A program made the position numbers and the translations under genes. The notes under the pieces are model-generated. The model saw only the letters and a program-made list of their open reading frames with translations. It did no database searches and was not told where the DNA came from. Of a stretch of 64,000 bases of DNA, positions 30,530 through 39,618 are shown one piece after another (position 1 is the stretch's first letter; the number at the start of each line of letters is the position of its first letter). Origin of the DNA: Shewanella gelidimarina (GTDB taxonomy: Bacteria; Pseudomonadota; Gammaproteobacteria; Enterobacterales; Shewanellaceae). Where the stretch lies: contig NZ_JAKIKW010000020.1 of the NCBI RefSeq assembly GCF_023283945.1, positions 1 to 64,000 of the forward strand. The letters are read 5' to 3'.

Positions 30530-31476
30530 ATATGTTCCTGATCTCATCTTCAACTGAGCTATTTAGTACGTATTTAACGCATAAGATCGCCACTAATCTA
30601 TCTCATTTATCGTTACGATCTGCGTTATGTTTGCGCTAATCATAAGGTATAAGCCGATTTTTACTAAGCAGATTACCGTTTAATATGTGTAAATGGAGAC
30701 TGAGGCATTGTCAGTTAACTAAAGTGAAAACGATATAATAGGGTCTATTAAAGTGTGCGCATCGACTAGGATAGGTGAGTACTGGCTTGATTTTAATGGA
30801 ATTGAAGCACTCAATCTGGGTTTATATGAGTTGCCTAGCAAGAGAAATAGCAGTGCTAATAATTGGGTTCATAGAGTGAACGTATTAGCTTTTTATCGCA
30901 TATAGCAGCTAGTTTACGTCAGTGTTATTGGTCACTTTCCACAGGGTTAAAGCTCATTATTTCTGCTTTTACGGTGCGTAAACGTAGGGCGTTATCATGC
31001 TATCTATCTCTTTAGGTGTAACTAAAAAAACGCCAATCGCGAGTCCCTATGGGTAGGTAACGCATCAGATATTCGGCGCCGATATGGCTGTCAGGTATGA
31101 TTTTATTGTGCGGTTCAATGTCGGATGATCAGTAATCCACTCGGCTTAAGTCATTGGCAGCAGGTATTAATCAATGCTTCTTGGCTGTCTACCTGTTCGA
31201 TGAGCTCAGTGTTGAGCACAACATCATACTGATTAGCTCTTTCTCTCCAGTAGTTAATAGTGATTCAGCTAAACAATACCGATAGTCTACCGTCACCGAG
31301 TTACTGTGAGCATGGCAGATCCGAGGAGCAATAGAGGGCCTTGCCTCTAAAATACTAGATTCTCGCTGAGCGTTTATATTTTTATAATGATTGGTATGGA
31401 ATTGATTTTAATGAATAAAAATCTGTCGAGTCACGAATAACATCGACAGCTTACATTAATATTAGACGTTAAGATC
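30530..31476. other. Degenerate intergenic region right of mioC
   Basis: About 950 bp without a convincing gene. The first 80 bp (mioC promoter side) is GATC-rich. Several short open stretches read like protein but are broken: a minus-strand frame at 31151-31264 (WRERANQYDVVLNTELIEQV then a stop), another minus-strand frame at 31012-31128, and a plus-strand one at about 30753-30905 (from GTG; IGEYWLDFNGIEALNLGLYE). None has a good start or ribosome site. I read it as decayed coding DNA, with low certainty. Confidence 0.4.
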
Positions 31477-32880
31477 TTAGACCTTGAGATCTTTCATCAG
31501 ATTTTCTAGCACATCGGCTTGGCTGTTTAAGGTTTCTATTTCGCTGGCTGTCTGAGTCACCATTAAGGCAACACTTTCTGAACCTGTTCGCACCAGATCC
31601 ACATCGGAGGCGATATTGTCTGCCACGGCGCCTTGTTCTTCGGCTGCTGCGGCAATTTCAACACTGCGATCGGCGATATATTGGTTCTGACTCGTTATTT
31701 GGCTGATGTTCTTACTCACCGACTCCATGAGGGACTCACTGGTTTCGGCTTCCGCGACCGTCTGCTTCATCACTGTAATAAGGCCCTGACTGTTACTCTG
31801 CAGTGCCTCGATCATCTTCTGAATTTCTACCGTGGCAGTTTGTGTTCGACCGGCCAGGGTGCGTACTTCATCCGCGACAACAGCAAAACCTCGTCCCTGT
31901 TCACCCGCTCGAGCGGCTTCGATAGCGGCATTGAGTGCGAGTAAGTTTGTCTGCTGAGAGATGGCATTAATAGTGGAAACTACATCATCTATCTGTGAGG
32001 CACTCGAGTCCAAATCTGCCACGGCACCGGATGCGGCATTAATTTCTGAGGTCAGTTTTTTAATTGCTCTCTGAGTCGACTCTACCTGAGATAGTCCTAA
32101 TGTTGCGGTTTGGGTAGCATCACTGGTTTGAGTTGAAGAATCATGGGCATGACTCGCCACTTCACGAATAGAGGAGGCCATCTGTTCGGTTGCACTGGCC
32201 AGCGAATCGATACGTTCTTGCTGTTGACTGGTTAATGTGGCGTTTTCATTACTACGTTGACGCAACTGAGAACTGATCTGTTGAATAAGGGCGATGGCTT
32301 CCTGAGTGGTTTTTACCAATACATGTTCACGTTCCGAAACTCTATCGATCGTCTGAGCAATAATGTTGAATTCATTACGCGCTGGCGCATAAGCAATACG
32401 GGATGCGAGATCGCCATCGGCCAGACGCTTAACAGCATCGTAGATATTAAAGAGGGCACCCCCCATAAATGATCTAATATAATAATAACTGATGATAATA
32501 AAGCCGATACAAAACAGGATGATGGCGTAATGGCCAAGACCTAAGGTAGAGAAAATTCCTGGTAGCGCTTTGGCGCTTATAGACACGTTTGTATTGGGAA
32601 CTTTAGTGGCGTATGCCCCCTGATTTCCAAGCTTGAGGTTACTGTTAGCGAGAATACCCGACAGCTCATTTTGACTTAATTCTGTTTTAGATATCAGATT
32701 AGATACCAAGTGAATTTCTTGCTGTAATTGTTTATTTTTCTGATCTTGTTCGGCACTGATTAAAGTGAGGCTAACGATAAGTATTGCCAGCAGCGAAGAG
32801 AAAAACAGGATTAAAAAATTTTCCTGTAATTTGATATTTACCAGAAACTTGTCTATCCAACGGAAAGCGACTTCTTTCAT
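31477..32880 (-). CDS. Methyl-accepting chemotaxis protein
   Basis: A 467-residue chemoreceptor. Membrane helices at about 20-40 and 112-133 bound a short (~70-residue) periplasmic part, too small for a classic 4-helix or Cache sensor domain. A HAMP segment (about 135-190) and a signalling domain follow, with the hairpin tip [20 protein letters not shown]. The ATG at 32880 (MKEVAFRW) has AGGA at good spacing; the one at 32889 does not. No C-terminal NWETF-type CheR pentapeptide is present. The stimulus is unknown. Confidence 0.93.
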   Translation of the reverse strand: MKEVAFRWIDKFLVNIKLQENFLILFFSSLLAILIVSLTLISAEQDQKNKQLQQEIHLVSNLISKTELSQNELSGILANSNLKLGNQGAYATKVPNTNVSISAKALPGIFSTLGLGHYAIILFCIGFIIISYYYIRSFMGGALFNIYDAVKRLADGDLASRIAYAPARNEFNIIAQTIDRVSEREHVLVKTTQEAIALIQQISSQLRQRSNENATLTSQQQERIDSLASATEQMASSIREVASHAHDSSTQTSDATQTATLGLSQVESTQRAIKKLTSEINAASGAVADLDSSASQIDDVVSTINAISQQTNLLALNAAIEAARAGEQGRGFAVVADEVRTLAGRTQTATVEIQKMIEALQSNSQGLITVMKQTVAEAETSESLMESVSKNISQITSQNQYIADRSVEIAAAAEEQGAVADNIASDVDLVRTGSESVALMVTQTASEIETLNSQADVLENLMKDLKV

Positions 32881-33299
32881 TATGATCATCCTAAATTTGG
32901 CGTGATAGTTGGCTGGCCATCCGGGCTCAAATTATATTGCTTAACAGTAAGCAGCACTTTGTCTACTTGTTGTTACAGCTTATTAAAATAATTTGAAGGT
33001 ATTTATCTGGCCATCTCTTTTATCACTTTCGAAAACACTAAGGCTGGGGGAATGAGGTCATCGCTGCCCTCAGCGTATGTTCTTTATCGACCAAACTCGC
33101 CAAATATTGAGGGAGTGTTCGCTAATAAAAAAAATAGTTATAGGTGAGTCTTCAGTAAAACGGGTGGGAAAATTTTATAGTTTTGTTTTTGTGGGAGTTG
33201 TATCTGAGGATCATGACGGCAAAAAACGAGAATTGACTACGAGAGATTCACTTCCGTAGTCATCTACAACCGGCTGTGCCGGTTTATCAATAATATTAC
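32881..33299. other. Intergenic region between the chemoreceptor and LysE-family genes
   Basis: About 420 bp. A hairpin at 33268-33284 (AACCGGC-TGT-GCCGGTT, followed by TTAT in plus direction) is probably a weak terminator for the LysE-family gene. A 60-codon open frame at 33077-33259 lacks a ribosome site and looks non-coding. Nothing else is seen. Confidence 0.5.
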
Positions 33300-33944
33300 T
33301 TAGCTCATGGTTTGAACTTGAGAGGCCAACAACCAGATAGCGAGGGCAAAGAATATAAAGCCCATAAACTTATTCTGATTCGCCCTGAATTTCTCATTTT
33401 TCAATAGTGGTTTACCCAGGCTTCCAACCATAGCCACAAGCAGTAGGTTAAACAGTAATCCCATCACATTGAGCAATAAGCCCAATGCTAGCATCTGCTC
33501 ACCCGAGCTTGCGCTCAACTGAGTTGAAACAAACTGTGGTAGAAACAATACAAAGAAGATCAGCGCTTTGGGGTTTAACAAATTACTCATCACCGCGCGG
33601 CGATATAACTGTTTAGCCAGATTATGTTGTTGTTCTATCTCTGGTGCTTCAGCAGCAGAACTGCGCATGCAATCCCAACCCATCTTCAGTAGATAGGCGG
33701 CACCTAAAATGCGTAATAACTCTAGTGCCATGGGGTTCATAGCCACTAAAGCTGACACGCCCATAGCCGCAAGAAAAGTCAAAATAAGGCCCGATGTGGC
33801 ATTACCTAAACTGGCATACACGCCCACTTTTTTACCATAGCTCAAGCTTGAGCTGGCGATGAGTAACATGTCAGGCCCAGGAATTAACAGCAGGGCGACT
33901 ACGGTGGTTAAATAAAGAGGAAGTAAAGCCAGATCGATCATCAT
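33300..33944 (-). CDS. LysE/RhtB-family amino-acid or metabolite exporter
   Basis: A 214-residue inner-membrane protein from the ATG at 33944 (MMIDLALLPLYL). Six hydrophobic helices and the family motifs LLIPGPDMLLIASSSLSYG and NLLNPKALIFFVLFLPQF are present. Members export amino acids such as homoserine, threonine or lysine; the substrate here is unknown. It is a single gene with its own short leader. Confidence 0.9.
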   Translation of the reverse strand: MMIDLALLPLYLTTVVALLLIPGPDMLLIASSSLSYGKKVGVYASLGNATSGLILTFLAAMGVSALVAMNPMALELLRILGAAYLLKMGWDCMRSSAAEAPEIEQQHNLAKQLYRRAVMSNLLNPKALIFFVLFLPQFVSTQLSASSGEQMLALGLLLNVMGLLFNLLLVAMVGSLGKPLLKNEKFRANQNKFMGFIFFALAIWLLASQVQTMS

Positions 33945-34239
33945 TAATGCACTATATAAAAGGAAAGAATCAAACAAGGCGCGGATTCTACAGTTATCCA
34001 ACATGAATGAAAGTCATGCAGTGTTTAAATGAGAGGTACAGTTGGCAGGCTTTGTTTACGGGAGTACAAGCCGCTATAGGCCTGGCGCGACTCTGGTCGA
34101 TATTTTTAATAGGATTGAGGCTGTATTTATTCTTTTTTGCATCACTTTAGTCAGCTAACCATTTGCGAATTACCTTTTTAAAATGGAGAGTATTCAATAT
34201 AATAGTGTTCCACTTTTGTTTAATAAAATGAAGTTTTCA

Positions 34240-34749
34240 ATGCGTAAAAATGGTTTTACTCTTATAGAGTTAGTTGTAACTATTATTATTTTAGGCATAC
34301 TTTCAGTGATCGCAGTACCACGTTTCATTGAACTACAATCAGACGCCCGAATTTCATCTTTAAAAGGCTTAAAAGCCGAGATGAATGGCGCTATGAGTGT
34401 GCTATATGCCAAGTCAGTTTTACAAGGCTTAGAGAGCAAGCCTAAACCCGCTCCAGGTGAAGATAACTTTATTATTATCGATGGTGATCAAATTGATTTG
34501 GTTTACGGTTATCCAGCCGCTGATGCTGCTAATAGCTGGAGTAAACTGATCATGGCTAAGTTTGAAGACTCGGTTTTTAACTCCGAACGACCAGCTGATT
34601 GGTATTTTAATAATAATCCAGCCAAGCCATTTATCCGCTTTATGCCACAAACTAAGAAATTCAGTGGTGATAATTGCTACCTCAAGTATACCGAGGCACA
34701 AAGTCCTACCACGCCACCAGTATTTGAGATTGTCGATTCCGGTTGTTAA
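34240..34749 (+). CDS. Type IV prepilin-like protein, standalone
   Basis: A 169-residue protein with a class III signal MRKNGFTLIELVVTIIILGI. The prepilin-peptidase cleavage is G|F with Glu at +5, followed by a hydrophobic alpha-1 helix and a globular domain. Two cysteines near the C-terminus (NCYLKY and the terminal DSGC) could make the D-loop disulfide. It looks like an MSHA/minor-pilin-type protein. No pilus assembly genes are near, so it is an orphan pilin using machinery encoded elsewhere. An ATG at 34228 would add four residues; both have weak ribosome sites. Confidence 0.85.
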   Translation: MRKNGFTLIELVVTIIILGILSVIAVPRFIELQSDARISSLKGLKAEMNGAMSVLYAKSVLQGLESKPKPAPGEDNFIIIDGDQIDLVYGYPAADAANSWSKLIMAKFEDSVFNSERPADWYFNNNPAKPFIRFMPQTKKFSGDNCYLKYTEAQSPTTPPVFEIVDSGC

Positions 34750-34760
34750 TACGACTCACG

Positions 34761-34997
34761 TCAATTAGTCACTAATGTTGCTGCATCTTTCCAAAGGGAA
34801 CTGGGTAGAGTTGTGCCGTTCCCAGGTTATATTTACAGCGTGGGCACCGCTGGTTTCGATTCAGTTATGCCAATCTAATTTAAGTTTACAAATCCCATGG
34901 TATTTATCTTATCGCCTCTATTGGACTCTCGCAGCCACAGCATGAGTTGTTTCCCCATTTCTTTATGCTCAATATAGGCCAATCCGTTGCTATAGCC
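34761..34997 (-). pseudogene. Broken 3' end of a DUF3427 helicase gene
   Basis: Read on the minus strand, this piece copies the last ~80 codons of the intact helicase at 36285-39443. One frame gives NGLAYIEHKEMGKQLMLWLR and then ESNRGDKINTMGFVNLN up to an in-frame TAG; the intact protein has KGLAYIQHKKIGKRLMLWVR and then ESNKDENGNTMGFVNLG. After frame shifts it continues ETSGAHAVNITWE (intact ETSGSQPMNITWE) and LPSSLWKDAATLV (intact MPSYLWKDAAKLA). It has one stop and at least two frameshifts, and no upstream part is present. It is the remnant of a second, diverged helicase gene. Confidence 0.9.
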
Positions 34998-35069
34998 ATT
35001 TTACTTGGGGCTTTAGCGTCCTCTTTTGCTACTCTATGAGGCAACATCACCTTTTACCTTGAATGTAAT

Positions 35070-35999
35070 ATGAAATTAGATGAGATAATGACCACTCTGA
35101 GTCGTGGCGACTTAACAAAACTCCCTATTGATGCTTTGCAGGCGGCTAGGCTGCAGTGGTCTGAGTTGCTGCCGGTTATCGATGAATTGATGCAGAGGTT
35201 TATCGTTAAAGAGGAGCTGACCGATCCTGAGTCCAACCTTCTTTTCTTCGGGTTATGCCTTATTGTCGATCGTAAGCAATATAGTTGTTTTGATTCGCTG
35301 ATCAATCTCACTAACAAGGACGACTGTAATAGTCCGTTAGAAGTGCTACTCGGTGACTTTATCGCTTCAGATCTTTCCACTGCTTACTACATTTTGGCCG
35401 AGGGTAAGCCTGAGCAACTTTGTTTCTTAGTTAATTCAGATCAAGCGGGCGAAATCGTTAAGATGTCTGCCTTAAGTGCACTCTTTTCTCAACTGCATAC
35501 CGGCCAAATTGATAGAGAGTCACTTAATCAAAGTGTTCCTGGCTTTATCGAAAATCTGCTCAAAAGTAATCACTCAATAGCACTTTTTGAATTGATTAAT
35601 CTGTTAATTTCTAATGAGTTTAATCAATACCATAGCCAGTTTGTTGGTTATGTTAAAAGCAAAGTGATAGACGAAGGCCCTGCAGAGAATCAGTGCATCA
35701 TCGATTGGGATAATCAGTCTATCGGTTATTCAGAGTGGGAAAGTGGTCTAATTAGCGGGGATTATGATGTTATCGACTCCCTAAGTCAGTGGGCGGGTTT
35801 CAACTCAGAATCTGATATGAATGATGATGACCTCATGGCGGTTTTTGATGACTTGATGAACACGCCAAAGGAACTCGACGAGAGCTATTTTGAAAACCTT
35901 GAGCCTAAAGAACCCTTTATTGCCGATATTCAAGCTGGTCGCAATGACCCTTGTCCCTGTGGCAGTGGTAAGAAATACAAGAAGTGTTGTTTGAATTAG
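35070..35999 (+). CDS. DUF1186 / SEC-C motif protein
   Basis: A 309-residue cytosolic protein. The N-terminal ~260 residues resemble DUF1186, an all-helical repeat-like domain ([20 protein letters not shown]…). The C-terminus is a SEC-C zinc finger, [17 protein letters not shown] (about 291-307), the metal-binding tail also found on SecA. A variable acidic linker precedes it. It sits between the intact helicase (opposite strand) and the helicase remnant, suggesting it arrived in the same event. Function is unknown; SEC-C tails often mediate ribosome or protein contacts. Confidence 0.85.
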   Translation: MKLDEIMTTLSRGDLTKLPIDALQAARLQWSELLPVIDELMQRFIVKEELTDPESNLLFFGLCLIVDRKQYSCFDSLINLTNKDDCNSPLEVLLGDFIASDLSTAYYILAEGKPEQLCFLVNSDQAGEIVKMSALSALFSQLHTGQIDRESLNQSVPGFIENLLKSNHSIALFELINLLISNEFNQYHSQFVGYVKSKVIDEGPAENQCIIDWDNQSIGYSEWESGLISGDYDVIDSLSQWAGFNSESDMNDDDLMAVFDDLMNTPKELDESYFENLEPKEPFIADIQAGRNDPCPCGSGKKYKKCCLN

Positions 36000-36284
36000 A
36001 CCGCTGATAAACAAAGAGTTGGTTGTTGGTTTAATTTATCGGGTAAGCGTTTGATAGGCTATGGTGAACCGTGGCCTCATTGGTATTATCCGAATGTGCA
36101 GATGCTTCTGCGAGATGCCGGTTTTTTATTTAATAAGAGTCTTCCCTGTGGGCTCTGCCAAAACATCTGATGTGAATGGATTTACAAATGCCGTGGTGAC
36201 AGGGATGTCATAGAACGGCCCTGTTTTGGAAGCTCGCAGCCGCATCTGCACTTGCTATCTAAAAGCGGTGTTTCTTCCAATTAG

Positions 36285-39200
36285 TTAACTATTTGCTAGT
36301 TTTGCAGCATCTTTCCATAGATAGCTAGGCATAGGTTCATGCAACTCCCAAGTTATATTCATAGGTTGTGAGCCGCTAGTTTCTGCCAAATTAACCCAAC
36401 CTAAGTTTACAAATCCCATCGTATTTCCATTCTCGTCCTTATTGGACTCTCGTACCCAGAGCATGAGTCTTTTACCTATTTTTTTATGCTGAATATAGGC
36501 CAGTCCTTTGCCTTTATCTGGTCTGGCTGAGTTCTGAGTTTGCCAATGGAAGTGAGTAGGGCTCATTGCATAATCGTGATAAAGCGTTGTTGGTGAAAAA
36601 TGTTGATCCGACTTTTGCAAAGTAACAAACAAGAGTTCGACATTGAGCTCTTGTAAATTGAATACTCCTTCGCGACTCACCGCTTGTTTTTCGAAACTTG
36701 AACCTCCTAATCCCGTAATAATTTGCTCTCGTGTATAGCGAGCATTAAGCTGAATTGGGCAGGGAAAGTCTGCTTCAAGTTTTTGAATTCTGGTATCGTT
36801 ATTATCAAGTAAATAATTGATAACCTGTATTAATTCACTTTGATATTCAGGATGATAAAGTGCAGATAAGCTTTCAGATAAGGATTTATAACCTAGTTTA
36901 TCACCTGCACAATTCCAAAAATCATAGTGACACATCAAAGCCATTTTTTGCTCTATTGGATCGTCATTATCTATCCACTTAAAGTTATTTATTGCTAGTG
37001 AACGAATAAAAATTAGGTAAGTTCTAGCATCACAGCTCATTAAGCTGTTGCTAATGGCTTTGTGATAATTTTCGGCGATTGGGGTTTCATCTACTTTTTC
37101 TATTAATTTTAGATCGCTTAACAAACGAGTCCACCCTCCACCATCTTTAGGCTTTTTCTTATAAATATCATTAAGCTGAATATTAGGATTAAATTTTAAC
37201 AAATTACTCAACGTTAGCTTTTGATTTGTATGATGTTGAAAATTATTAATATATGATTTTAATCTTTGCTGGTTTAATGTTGCTTTCCTAATATTTTCTA
37301 AGATTATCTCTTTGGTTTTTTTCTGCAGTTCAATGTGGCATCCAAGTGGAAGGTGCGGAAAACCGTGCTCTATTTCGTTGCTTATGGCGGTATGTGTCTT
37401 TCCTATTAGGGCTCTGAACTTCTGTGAAAAATCATATTCGGCTCTAGCATTACCGACAAAATCCAATACAGTGACACATTCTTTGCCATCGCTATGGCGT
37501 AAGCCTCGGCCTAGCTGTTGCAAAAATATAGTTAAGCTTTCTGTTGGCCGTAAGAAGAGTAGGGTATCTATTTCTGGAATATCGACGCCTTCGTTGAATA
37601 TATCGACAACACAGAGAATATTAATATTTCCTAATTGCAGATCTTGTCTTACAGCATGCCTTTCAGAAGCATTTTTGCTGGTAAGTACCGCGCTCGGTAT
37701 TCCTTTAAGGCAAAACTTTTCAGCCATATATCGAGCATGATCTTGGTTGACACAAAAAGCCAATGCACGCATTTCTAAAGGCTTAGTTACAAGCTCATCA
37801 ATATTTTGAAGTATTTTCTGTAGCCGTTGATCATTTTGGGTATAGAGCTGAGTCAACTCACTTGGGTTGTAACGGCCATTTTCCCACTTAACCTGTCGTA
37901 GATCGGTATTATCGTCTATGCCAAAATATTGAAAAGGGCATAAATGCCTTAGATTTATTGCTTCAGGTAATCTGAGTTCTGCTGCTATAACACCACCAAA
38001 ATCATCCAATATACTTTTGCCATCATGACGTTCGGGTGTAGCGGTGAGTCCGAGCAAAATAGTGGGGGTAAAATGGTTGATGAATTTTCGATAACTATCA
38101 GCTGATACATGATGAACTTCATCAATCACAATAAAATCATAATAATCTGAATGTAGCTTTATAGTGTCTATTTGATTATTAAAGCTCTGAATTGATGCAA
38201 AAAGTTGATTGTATGAATCTGGTTTATATTGTCCTACCCATAACTCGCCAAAATTAGGCTGTTTTAGTACAGCTCTAAAACTTTCGATTGCTTGTTTTAA
38301 TATCTCTTCTCTATGAGCAATAAATAGAATTTTTGCTGTAGGGTTATTTTGATAGAAACGTTTGAAATCAAAAGCTGATATCAGCGTTTTTCCGGTACCT
38401 GTAGCGGCGACTATCAGGTTCCTATTTCGACCATGAATATTCCGCTCAGCATCTAATCGTTCTAATATTTCAATTTGATGTTGATGAGGGGCTAAATCGA
38501 AAAATACGGTACTTGAAAGATCTTTATCTCCACGACCAACACTAAGTGAACGCTTTAGCTTGCTACTCGCTTTATCTGAACCATCGAAAAACTCAAATTC
38601 AGGTTGCTGCCAGTATGTTTCAAATGTACTGAATGTCTTCTCAATTATGTGTGGGATTTCTTGATTGGTTATCTTTAAGTTCCACTCGAGTCCATTAGTG
38701 AGTGCTGAACGTGAAAGGTTAGATGATCCAATATAGCCAGTATGAAATCCTGAATTTCGCATGAATAGATAGGATTTAGCATGAAGACGTTCTTGGTTAT
38801 GGTTATAGCTTAATTTAACTTCGGTGTTAGGTAACTTAGCTAGCCATTGAACGGCTTTAAGATCCGTTGCCCCCATATACGATGTCGTAATAATTTGAAG
38901 TTTATGTTTGTTATTACTCGTAAAAGTTCGAAGTTCATCCATGAAAATTCTGAGACCGGTCCATTTAATAAATGAAACAATCCAACAGATTCTATTGGAA
39001 GATAATATTTCACGCTTTATTTCACTTTCCAGTGAAATTCCTTGGTTACTACCGCAGAATAACTCGCTTTGTGTGAGGCCGGTAAGTGGAGTTATTTTAT
39101 CAATATGTGCGGATAATTTGGCAGCAACAGGATCTTGTTTATCAAAGATGGCAGTAAGCAGCTTTGCCGGTTGGGCTACGGTGTAATCTGATAAATCTAA

Positions 39201-39443
39201 ATTATCGACCTTTTCCTGAAGCCAATAGATAAGCTCATTAGCAAGCTCTATTTGGGCTAATGGTGAGTCTTTTGTATGTTTTGATTCAGATATTGCGAGA
39301 TGAAAAACATGAACTAATGCGCGAGTTAACCAAAGAGTTTGCTCGGTTGTATCCATCTTTCTGTCTGACACGTAAAAATTTTCTTTATCCAACTTATCAC
39401 TGATCACTTTAGTTATAAGTTGCTCATAAATACCTGTTTGCAT
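36285..39443 (-). CDS. PLD-nuclease / DEAD-box helicase / DUF3427 protein
   Basis: A 1052-residue protein. A phospholipase-D-like nuclease domain (about 125-285) has HAKSYLF (H221, K223) and GSSNLSRSAL (239-248), the HKD-type half motif. An SF2 helicase follows: Walker A ATGTGKT (347-353), DEVHH (441-445), LTATPERHDG (466-475) and the C-terminal motif VI QLGRGLRHSDG. The C-terminal ~400 residues are DUF3427. This architecture is widespread in accessory and defence-type loci and is thought to cut or remodel DNA. There is no methylase or specificity gene beside it. A degraded second copy of its 3' end lies at 34761-34997. Confidence 0.9.
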   Translation of the reverse strand: MQTGIYEQLITKVISDKLDKENFYVSDRKMDTTEQTLWLTRALVHVFHLAISESKHTKDSPLAQIELANELIYWLQEKVDNLDLSDYTVAQPAKLLTAIFDKQDPVAAKLSAHIDKITPLTGLTQSELFCGSNQGISLESEIKREILSSNRICWIVSFIKWTGLRIFMDELRTFTSNNKHKLQIITTSYMGATDLKAVQWLAKLPNTEVKLSYNHNQERLHAKSYLFMRNSGFHTGYIGSSNLSRSALTNGLEWNLKITNQEIPHIIEKTFSTFETYWQQPEFEFFDGSDKASSKLKRSLSVGRGDKDLSSTVFFDLAPHQHQIEILERLDAERNIHGRNRNLIVAATGTGKTLISAFDFKRFYQNNPTAKILFIAHREEILKQAIESFRAVLKQPNFGELWVGQYKPDSYNQLFASIQSFNNQIDTIKLHSDYYDFIVIDEVHHVSADSYRKFINHFTPTILLGLTATPERHDGKSILDDFGGVIAAELRLPEAINLRHLCPFQYFGIDDNTDLRQVKWENGRYNPSELTQLYTQNDQRLQKILQNIDELVTKPLEMRALAFCVNQDHARYMAEKFCLKGIPSAVLTSKNASERHAVRQDLQLGNINILCVVDIFNEGVDIPEIDTLLFLRPTESLTIFLQQLGRGLRHSDGKECVTVLDFVGNARAEYDFSQKFRALIGKTHTAISNEIEHGFPHLPLGCHIELQKKTKEIILENIRKATLNQQRLKSYINNFQHHTNQKLTLSNLLKFNPNIQLNDIYKKKPKDGGGWTRLLSDLKLIEKVDETPIAENYHKAISNSLMSCDARTYLIFIRSLAINNFKWIDNDDPIEQKMALMCHYDFWNCAGDKLGYKSLSESLSALYHPEYQSELIQVINYLLDNNDTRIQKLEADFPCPIQLNARYTREQIITGLGGSSFEKQAVSREGVFNLQELNVELLFVTLQKSDQHFSPTTLYHDYAMSPTHFHWQTQNSARPDKGKGLAYIQHKKIGKRLMLWVRESNKDENGNTMGFVNLGWVNLAETSGSQPMNITWELHEPMPSYLWKDAAKLANS

Positions 39444-39618
39444 TGGAAAACTCTAACTACCTCAATTGATATTAACTATGCCAGGAAAGCAATTGATTGC
39501 AAGTTGTTCTTAGCAAGGTAAATTTAATATTTACTAATGCTCAATTTATAAGTTAATTGCCAAATTTAGTTAACTACGCGCTATCATAGTTTTTACTCTT
39601 ACCGTTTAGAATTCATCT

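Noticed and set aside
30457..30639. 60-codon open frame over the mioC start
   Set aside because: Antisense to the mioC 5' end and its leader; no features of a gene.
33077..33259. 60-codon open frame
   Set aside because: No ribosome site and no sign of a conserved protein; sits between a chemoreceptor promoter and a terminator-like hairpin.
36285..39443. Type I or III restriction enzyme subunit
   Set aside because: No methyltransferase or specificity gene nearby, and the nuclease half is PLD-like with a DUF3427 tail instead of a restriction endonuclease core.
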